From Thermoplasmata archaeon (GTDB lineage Archaea; Thermoplasmatota; Thermoplasmata; Sysuiplasmatales; Sysuiplasmataceae): a stretch of 5,608 nt of DNA. The DNA is taken from positions 1-5,608 of the forward strand of contig JAKAPY010000118.1 of the NCBI GenBank assembly GCA_021811925.1, written 5' to 3'. A program made the translations under genes and the position numbers. Below, in pieces: positions 1 through 3,654 of this stretch. Under the pieces are notes generated by a model that was not told the DNA's origin, ran no database searches, and saw only the letters and a program-made list of their open reading frames with translations. Numbering within the stretch: position 1 is the first letter of the stretch; every line of letters starts with the position of its first letter.

Positions 1-1
1 T

Positions 2-646
2 AATGATCATCACGGCGCTGCCCGCGTACACCGCAGCCGATGACAGCCCCCATGCGGTGAGAGCGGTGGGAGCCAGTAACATAAGCAGCGCCTGCAGGAA
101 AAGCAGTACGCGCATTTCAGGGGTGAGCTTCTGCCTGAAATAAAAGAGCGTCAGCAGCATTTCCGCTGACATTGTGAACGTGAACCAGTATGAATTGACG
201 GAGAGGTCTATAAGCGTCCAAATGGAACTGGCATTCAGAAAAGCCGCACTCTCGAAGCCTGAAACAAGGGAAAAAGACCAACCCATGAAGACTTCGTTGA
301 GCAGGACAAGCAAAATCACGAACGACCTGAAGAAAGAAAGGGTAACAGAACGCGACCCGGCCGATGCCGATTTTTCTGCTCCACCCTGTGTGATGAGTGA
401 ATAAAGAACAGCCGCCAGGCCCAGGGTCATTACAGTAAAACTCACCCCTGCGCCAATTTCAAGCGACACCAGATCTGGCCTTGTGAAGTAAACGACCGCG
501 CTGACAAGCATCGACGTCATCATGGAAAGAACAAATAGTACGAGTGAGAAGCCGACACGTTCTCTGGAGCGGTGGGCCCATTTCACAAGGACGGCGGTGA
601 TGTAAACCATAAGGGCCGCTGCAGGTATCAATATTGCTTCGTACAC
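2..646 (-). CDS. Polytopic membrane protein of unknown function (3' end cut off by window edge)
   Basis: Reading the minus strand from a GTG at 646 gives 215 uninterrupted codons with no stop before the left edge, so the C-terminus is missing. The product is very hydrophobic: likely membrane segments lie near residues 4-22, 32-54, 66-86, 102-122, 145-168 and 178-200, with a further one starting near 203. Short basic loops (for example K22, R27-R30 and R99) suggest cytoplasmic turns. A recognisable patch is LNEVFMGWSFSL at residues 116-127. I do not recognise the family. The GTG was chosen because a TATA-like box (CTTATGTAA on the minus strand) is centred about 27 bases upstream, as expected for a leaderless archaeal transcript; a TTG at 658 is in frame but too close to that box. 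The gene is divergent from the small ORF at 826. Its place beside respiratory genes hints at a bioenergetic role, but nothing in the sequence proves this. Confidence 0.65.
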   Translation of the reverse strand, partial: MYEAILIPAAALMVYITAVLVKWAHRSRERVGFSLVLFVLSMMTSMLVSAVVYFTRPDLVSLEIGAGVSFTVMTLGLAAVLYSLITQGGAEKSASAGSRSVTLSFFRSFVILLVLLNEVFMGWSFSLVSGFESAAFLNASSIWTLIDLSVNSYWFTFTMSAEMLLTLFYFRQKLTPEMRVLLFLQALLMLLAPTALTAWGLSSAAVYAGSAVMII

Positions 647-668
647 TTGAGGTTGCAAAATTGTGTTA

Positions 669-677
669 TTACATAAG
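669..677 (-). promoter_or_regulatory. TATA box of the leftmost membrane-protein gene
   Basis: CTTATGTAA on the minus strand is centred about 27 bases before the GTG at 646. That spacing fits an archaeal TATA box driving a transcript that begins at or next to the start codon. No Shine-Dalgarno sequence precedes the GTG, which agrees with a leaderless message. Confidence 0.5.
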
Positions 678-688
678 CTTGACGAATT

Positions 689-752
689 GGGCTGCAGCCC
701 GGGCCGAAGCCAGTAGGAATGGAATATCGCCGTCCGGGCGGCAAGTTGTTGC
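689..752. repeat. GC-rich cluster of palindromes between divergent promoters
   Basis: Several short dyads lie close together here. GGGCTGCAGCCC (689-700) is a perfect 12-base palindrome overlapped by GCCCGGGC (697-704). GCCGTCCGGGCGGC (729-742) is symmetric except for one T/G pair. GCAA-GTTG-TTGC (741-752) is a small inverted repeat. The octamer GTTGCAAA occurs at 748-755 and again at 652-659, next to the GTG start of the leftward gene. The block is clearly more GC-rich than its flanks and sits between two outward-facing TATA-like boxes, so it could be a shared operator or a structured RNA. No tRNA fold was recognised. The role is inferred from position only. Confidence 0.4.
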
Positions 753-776
753 AAAGGCAGTGGTTGCGGGTCCGGC

Positions 777-786
777 AAAGTTTAAG
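777..786 (+). promoter_or_regulatory. Possible TATA box for the small membrane protein
   Basis: AAAGTTTAAG is a weak TATA-like element. Adding the usual 26 or so bases puts the transcription start near 807, giving a leader of about 18 bases that would just contain the AGGAG at 811-815. The match to the consensus is poor. Confidence 0.3.
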
Positions 787-825
787 AACCGAGTGAAACT
801 TTAGGCAAAAAGGAGCATGACAAAG

Positions 826-972
826 ATGTATGCGACCACGAAGAGATCAGCATATGCGATGATTGCAGTCGGCCTCATATGCACGATACTCTCACTTGCT
901 GCAAACAACATACTTACCACGTTTGCCTCCATATTGCTCACGGTTGTCGGTGTTTTCTCGGTGGATGAATAA
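826..972 (+). CDS. Small two-helix membrane protein, 48 aa, unknown function
   Basis: An ORF of 48 codons plus TAA encodes a basic N-terminus (K7, R8) followed by two hydrophobic stretches, about residues 12-28 and 31-45, and a short acidic tail ending VDE. The ATG at 826 lies 10 bases after a clear Shine-Dalgarno-like AGGAG (811-815). An in-frame ATG at 817 would give 51 aa but is only one base from that AGGAG, so 826 is preferred; a stop at 802-804 rules out earlier starts. The opposite strand also carries an open frame (801-1001), but that one has no ribosome site and runs antisense. The gene converges on the copper protein gene and diverges from the left membrane-protein gene. I do not recognise a family. 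Its size and two-helix hairpin would suit a small accessory subunit of a membrane complex, but that is speculation. Confidence 0.5.
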   Translation: MYATTKRSAYAMIAVGLICTILSLAANNILTTFASILLTVVGVFSVDE

Positions 973-1064
973 ACAGCACTGAACAAACTGCTTCGTGGCA
1001 ATTAAGGCTTAAGTGATTTTGAAAATGGTTTCAAGCAGGCAAACCAAAGGTGATGTAACTACCA
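973..1064. other. Short convergent intergenic spacer
   Basis: These 92 bases separate two genes that end toward each other. The only structure seen is a small near-palindrome, ATTTTGAAAAT (about 1016-1026), whose T4 runs on both strands could contribute to termination in either direction. No strong terminator is visible. Confidence 0.3.
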
Positions 1065-1967
1065 TTACCACTTCGGTTGTGCAACAACCAAATCGAGAAG
1101 CTGGAACTTGCCTGCAGCACCTGTCTGGATGAGAGTCTGCCCTGTCTTTGCCGAGGCAGGATAGCCCTGTGCATTTTGTGCTGAGCTGGGAAGGGCGGTT
1201 GCATTCGTTGTGCCGTTAGAGGCGGTGACGTTGAAGTAGCCGTACATTCCACTCAGGAAGTGCCCTGGGACCTCGCAGATGTAGAGATATGTCCCGGGCT
1301 TTGTGACTTTGAATAATATCTGGTCGGTGTGTCCTGGCGCCGACCCTACCGTCGGGTTTGGAGAGGTGGCATTAGCAAAGACAGGGGTGATAGAAGGAGC
1401 GGACAGATTGTGACTTGTGTTGCCCGGCACCAGAACCCATGAATGGTCAACAGGGCTCGTGGAAGACACGGTGAAGCTGATCCAGACGGTTGTATTGTCC
1501 GGGGCGGTCATTGAAGGTCCCGGACTAGTGCCGTTGAAGGTGAGGCTACCCTCCCCGGTGACAGAGAAATGTTCATAAGGCCCCTTCGGTGGAAGCGTAG
1601 GCCCGCCTGAGCCCTGTGGTGCGAGCAGAACATTGAAGGCAACAAATGCGGCCGCGACTATGATAATAACTATGCCACTCATTATCATCGTCTGGCGTCT
1701 CCTCTGCTTCGGGGTCAATTGTCTTGGCTTGGCAGGTTTGCCGTTTTGCTTTGCAGATGTGCCTTTCTGTTCTGATGCGGCTGTGGGAGTTGTAATTTCT
1801 TCAGGGACATTTCCAGCTCCTGCAGGCTGTTGCGCCACTGCGTTGCCGAGCCCTTCAAGCAATTCCACCGCCTGGTCTTCGGTTAACTGTAAGGACTTGT
1901 CTCCAGCCCTGATTTCGTAGACGTTCTTTCGTGAAATTTTCAAGCCTTTGTCATCAGAATGTGCCAT
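1065..1967 (-). CDS. Membrane-anchored type I (blue) copper protein, sulfocyanin-like
   Basis: This 300-residue protein probably carries electrons outside the membrane to the terminal oxidase. From N to C it has a small charged domain (1-45), a Pro/Lys/Gln-rich linker (46-88), an RRR triplet (89-91), one membrane helix (about 94-116), and a cupredoxin domain (about 130-250). Type I copper ligands are visible as H175 (in DHSWVL) and the cluster C231-x4-H236-x4-M241 in ICEVPGHFLSGMYG. That cluster closely resembles the one in sulfocyanin (SoxE) of Sulfolobus and Ferroplasma; there is no CuA-type CxxxC, so it is not an ordinary oxidase subunit II. Eight N-x-S/T sequons (N145, 158, 183, 187, 199, 246, 251, 255) fit a glycosylated exposed domain. 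A Ser/Ala/Gly-rich tail of about 45 residues follows the copper site. The ATG at 1967 was chosen over a GTG at 2042 because a strong TATA box lies between them. The gene is divergent from tatA. The cupredoxin call is firm; sulfocyanin versus another blue copper protein is less certain. Confidence 0.87.
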   Translation of the reverse strand: MAHSDDKGLKISRKNVYEIRAGDKSLQLTEDQAVELLEGLGNAVAQQPAGAGNVPEEITTPTAASEQKGTSAKQNGKPAKPRQLTPKQRRRQTMIMSGIVIIIVAAAFVAFNVLLAPQGSGGPTLPPKGPYEHFSVTGEGSLTFNGTSPGPSMTAPDNTTVWISFTVSSTSPVDHSWVLVPGNTSHNLSAPSITPVFANATSPNPTVGSAPGHTDQILFKVTKPGTYLYICEVPGHFLSGMYGYFNVTASNGTTNATALPSSAQNAQGYPASAKTGQTLIQTGAAGKFQLLDLVVAQPKW

Positions 1968-1994
1968 TTCGACCGCCGGTGTATTCCATGAATT

Positions 1995-2010
1995 GGTATA
2001 TACCTTTTTA
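1995..2010 (-). promoter_or_regulatory. TATA box and BRE of the copper protein gene
   Basis: On the minus strand an A-rich BRE-like stretch (AAAAAGG) runs directly into TATATA (1997-2002), the core being the palindrome GGTATATACC (1995-2004). The TATA centre is about 32 bases before the ATG at 1967, so the message would have a leader of only a few bases. This is the strongest promoter-like element in the window and it decides the start codon, since the upstream in-frame GTG at 2042 would precede the promoter. Confidence 0.65.
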
Positions 2011-2094
2011 GAGTCTTGAACCGAAGTAATCAAAGGGATCACCAGTCGGAAAAAAACGAGTTGCGTAATAGAACGGGGTGCAAGATTAGAAATG

Positions 2095-2102
2095 TCTATA
2101 AA
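2095..2102 (+). promoter_or_regulatory. TATA box of tatA
   Basis: TCTATAAA lies about 50 bases before the tatA ATG. A start some 26 bases downstream of its centre gives a leader of roughly 23 bases, which holds a GAGTGAG ribosome-binding-like sequence (2136-2142) five bases before the ATG. It points away from the copper-protein promoter about 95 bases to its left. Confidence 0.5.
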
Positions 2103-2147
2103 CCAAGAGAAAGTTAGAGCACTTCAAGCTTCTCAGAGTGAGAAACA

Positions 2148-2357
2148 ATGATAGGCAATATGTGGGACTGGGTTATAGTGGGAATTGTGGCTCTTCTCCT
2201 TTTCGGAGGAGCGAACAAATTACCTGAATTTTTCAGGTCATTTGGAAGAGCTGCGGGCGAGTTCAAACGCGGTCAGCTTGATATACAGAAAGAGCTGGAT
2301 AGAGAAATACAGGCCGCAAAGCCCGAATCATCCACACCCAAACCGGAAAGCAAGTAA
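2148..2357 (+). CDS. tatA: Sec-independent (twin-arginine) translocase subunit TatA
   Basis: This 69-residue protein has the complete TatA/Hcf106 layout: a very short outer N-terminus, one membrane helix (about residues 6-19, WDWVIVGIVALLLF), the F19-G20 hinge followed by K24-L25-P26, an amphipathic helix (about 25-44, including FFRSFGRAAGEFKRG), and a charged Pro/Ser/Lys tail. TatA oligomers assemble around substrate-loaded TatC and let folded, cofactor-containing proteins cross the membrane. The hinge reads FGGANKLPE, close to the family consensus FGPKKLPE. The start at 2148 has a ribosome-binding-like GAGTGAG just upstream; an in-frame ATG at 2160 would also leave the helix intact. The gene is convergent with tatC rather than in an operon with it, and head-to-head with the copper protein gene. 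There is no separate TatB in the window, as is normal in archaea. Confidence 0.95.
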   Translation: MIGNMWDWVIVGIVALLLFGGANKLPEFFRSFGRAAGEFKRGQLDIQKELDREIQAAKPESSTPKPESK

Positions 2358-2415
2358 ACAACCGTTTTCAGCCGACGGCAGGCAGAGCCTTGGCAGGTCC
2401 AGCTCGCTTCATCCA

Positions 2416-2429
2416 GCCTCCGCTGAGGC
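2416..2429 (+). repeat. Short hairpin in the tatA-tatC spacer
   Basis: GCCTC-CGCT-GAGGC can fold into a 5-bp stem with a 4-base loop about 60 bases after the tatA stop codon. It is followed some 35 bases later by a T6 run. It may assist termination or be chance. Confidence 0.3.
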
Positions 2430-2462
2430 AAGAGTCACTGCGGCCTGAAATCTTATCCGCTC

Positions 2463-2472
2463 GGTTTTTTCA
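2463..2472 (+). terminator. Oligo-T terminator candidate for tatA
   Basis: GGTTTTTT (T6 at 2465-2470) lies about 110 bases after the tatA stop in the convergent spacer. Archaeal RNA polymerase often terminates at T-rich tracts without a hairpin. No comparable T-run is seen on the other strand downstream of tatC within this spacer. Confidence 0.4.
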
Positions 2473-2511
2473 TGCGTGGAATGGAGGACAAGATCTCAAA
2501 CTTTCCTTCCC

Positions 2512-3393
2512 TCATTTCCTTTCCTCATCCTTTTTGGAAGCGCTCCGTTTATTGCTTATTCTTGAAGAGACCAGGGCGCCGACAACGTAAAGGGCGGAAA
2601 GGGTGAGACCAATGACACTCTCAATGAGGCCACCCGTGACTCCAGGTGAAAGCAAAAGGGCGATGATGAAAGAGGCAAGTATTCCGTATCTCCAGTTCTC
2701 TACCCACACTTTTGCCTCCACAAAACCAAATTTTGTTAGTGTGACCATCACGACTGGCATTTCGAATGAAATGCCGAACGCAAGCATGAAGCCCACAACT
2801 ATAGTAATGAACGATTTTATGCTCAGAAACGACTGGACGCCGAGCGACTTGATGTAGAGCATCACTACATACATCAGCACAGGGATGACGATAAAAAAGG
2901 CAAAGAGGACACCCAGGATGAATAGCAGCACCGCAGGTGCAATTAGCCACCTTATGTTCTCCTTCTCCTTCTGGTAGAGTCCCGGAGAAACGAATTTCCA
3001 GAGTTGTGTGAGTATAACAGGCATCGAAACTACGATGCTGAAAAGGAACGATACCTGCAATGAAGAGTACACAGAATCGAACGCGCCGACGTTGATAACC
3101 GTCAGTCCAGCAGGGACCTCCCTGAATATGAGAAATCTCACTATAATGTTTGAAAAACTGCCTATGAAGCTGGGCAAGATTATGGGGATCCTTGTTACAA
3201 CGAAAGTGCCTATGAAAGGAATGCTGATCGAGGTAGGCGCCACTGAAATGTAACCCGGGCCGAAGATGAAGAATATTGCAAGAAAAATAAATATGGATGC
3301 GACAACACGGCGCAACCGTACCATCAATTCCTGCAAGTGTCCGAACAGGGGACTCTGAAACAGCTGCCCGAAACCATCAGCAATCGAACTCAT
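2512..3393 (-). CDS. tatC: Sec-independent (twin-arginine) translocase subunit TatC
   Basis: TatC is the polytopic receptor that recognises twin-arginine signal peptides. Over 293 residues I see the amino-terminal HLQEL motif (H19-E22-L23), a first helix (about 28-46), then FVSPGLYQKEK (134-144) whose E143 matches the signal-binding glutamate E103 of E. coli TatC, and FGISFEMPVV (206-215) with E211 matching E170. Helices continue near 112-132, 150-180, 194-220, 236-249 and 256-276, followed by a basic tail. The protein is longer than typical TatC (about 230-260 aa), mainly because the first extracellular loop is enlarged by some 40 mostly hydrophobic residues (about 50-95). Two usually conserved positions differ: the arginine of the HLxELR motif is M24, and the aspartate after the TM4-TM5 turn (LTPPD) is G251. 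The ATG at 3393 sits about 28 bases from a TATA box, so the message is probably leaderless. The gene is convergent with tatA and divergent from the oxidase gene. Confidence 0.95.
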   Translation of the reverse strand: MSSIADGFGQLFQSPLFGHLQELMVRLRRVVASIFIFLAIFFIFGPGYISVAPTSISIPFIGTFVVTRIPIILPSFIGSFSNIIVRFLIFREVPAGLTVINVGAFDSVYSSLQVSFLFSIVVSMPVILTQLWKFVSPGLYQKEKENIRWLIAPAVLLFILGVLFAFFIVIPVLMYVVMLYIKSLGVQSFLSIKSFITIVVGFMLAFGISFEMPVVMVTLTKFGFVEAKVWVENWRYGILASFIIALLLSPGVTGGLIESVIGLTLSALYVVGALVSSRISNKRSASKKDEERK

Positions 3394-3395
3394 TT

Positions 3396-3411
3396 CAATT
3401 GAGTAGAATTG
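3396..3411. repeat. Inverted repeat at the tatC transcription start
   Basis: CAATT-GAGTAG-AATTG is a perfect 5-bp inverted repeat with a 6-base spacer lying between the tatC TATA box and its ATG. The position would suit a repressor operator, but the arms are short and AT-rich, so it may be chance. Confidence 0.3.
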
Positions 3412-3417
3412 CTCTTG

Positions 3418-3425
3418 TTATAAAG
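3418..3425 (-). promoter_or_regulatory. TATA box of tatC
   Basis: CTTTATAA on the minus strand is centred about 28 bases from the tatC ATG at 3393. No Shine-Dalgarno sequence lies between, consistent with leaderless transcription starting at or beside the ATG. Confidence 0.6.
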
Positions 3426-3555
3426 ATATTCAACCATCAGGCACATTTGGACGGAAGTGCTACGGATCGATGCAGCCTTCCAATTCAACCGTGTTGGGGA
3501 CTTCAATTGTGGATGGTCGATGCTAGTCTGTCCGGCCGCCAATCAGTTTTCATAA
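3426..3555. other. Spacer between the tatC and oxidase promoters
   Basis: This is the left part of the roughly 260-base divergent region. It contains open frames on both strands, but none has a ribosome site or recognisable protein features. TTCAATTG-type words recur (near 3395 and 3502), possibly by chance. I see no RNA gene or clear operator. Confidence 0.3.
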
Positions 3556-3641
3556 GCTATTTATTCTATATCGTGTTTGATGGCAGCAACTGGCTGACGC
3601 ATTGACGTTAAAAACAGTTAAGTCTCCCACAAAAAGAGGGG
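3556..3641 (+). promoter_or_regulatory. Promoter region and ribosome site of the oxidase gene
   Basis: Two TATA-like candidates are present: an AT-rich tract around CTATTTATTCTATATC (3557-3572), giving a leader of about 60 bases, and CGTTAAAAA (3606-3614), giving a leader of about 20. A purine-rich GAGGGG (3636-3641) sits 13 bases before the chosen ATG at 3655 and 10 before the adjacent in-frame GTG at 3652. The exact start of transcription cannot be decided from sequence. Confidence 0.4.
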
Positions 3642-3654
3642 CAATGATAACGTG

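Noticed and set aside
174..404. Plus-strand open frame inside the left membrane-protein gene
   Set aside because: Its product is charged and low in structure, with no promoter or ribosome site; the opposite strand encodes a continuous membrane protein throughout.
681..790. Possible tRNA or other known structured RNA in the GC-rich block
   Set aside because: No acceptor stem pairing or T-loop (GGTTCGA-type) sequence could be found; only short palindromes are present.
801..1001. 66-codon open frame on the minus strand opposite the small membrane protein
   Set aside because: It has no ribosome site or matching TATA box and mirrors the plus-strand ORF, which has a good AGGAG and a cleaner membrane-hairpin product.
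1633..1920. Plus-strand Cys-containing open frame antisense to the copper protein
   Set aside because: It is a shadow of the opposite-strand membrane helix and linker codons, with no initiation signals.
1968..2042. N-terminal extension of the copper protein from a GTG at 2042
   Set aside because: The strong TATA box at 1997-2002 lies inside this extension, so the message should start after it; the ATG at 1967 fits the promoter spacing.
3297..3605. 102-codon plus-strand frame spanning the tatC start and the divergent spacer
   Set aside because: It overlaps tatC antisense, has no ribosome site, and its product shows no domain or consistent character.
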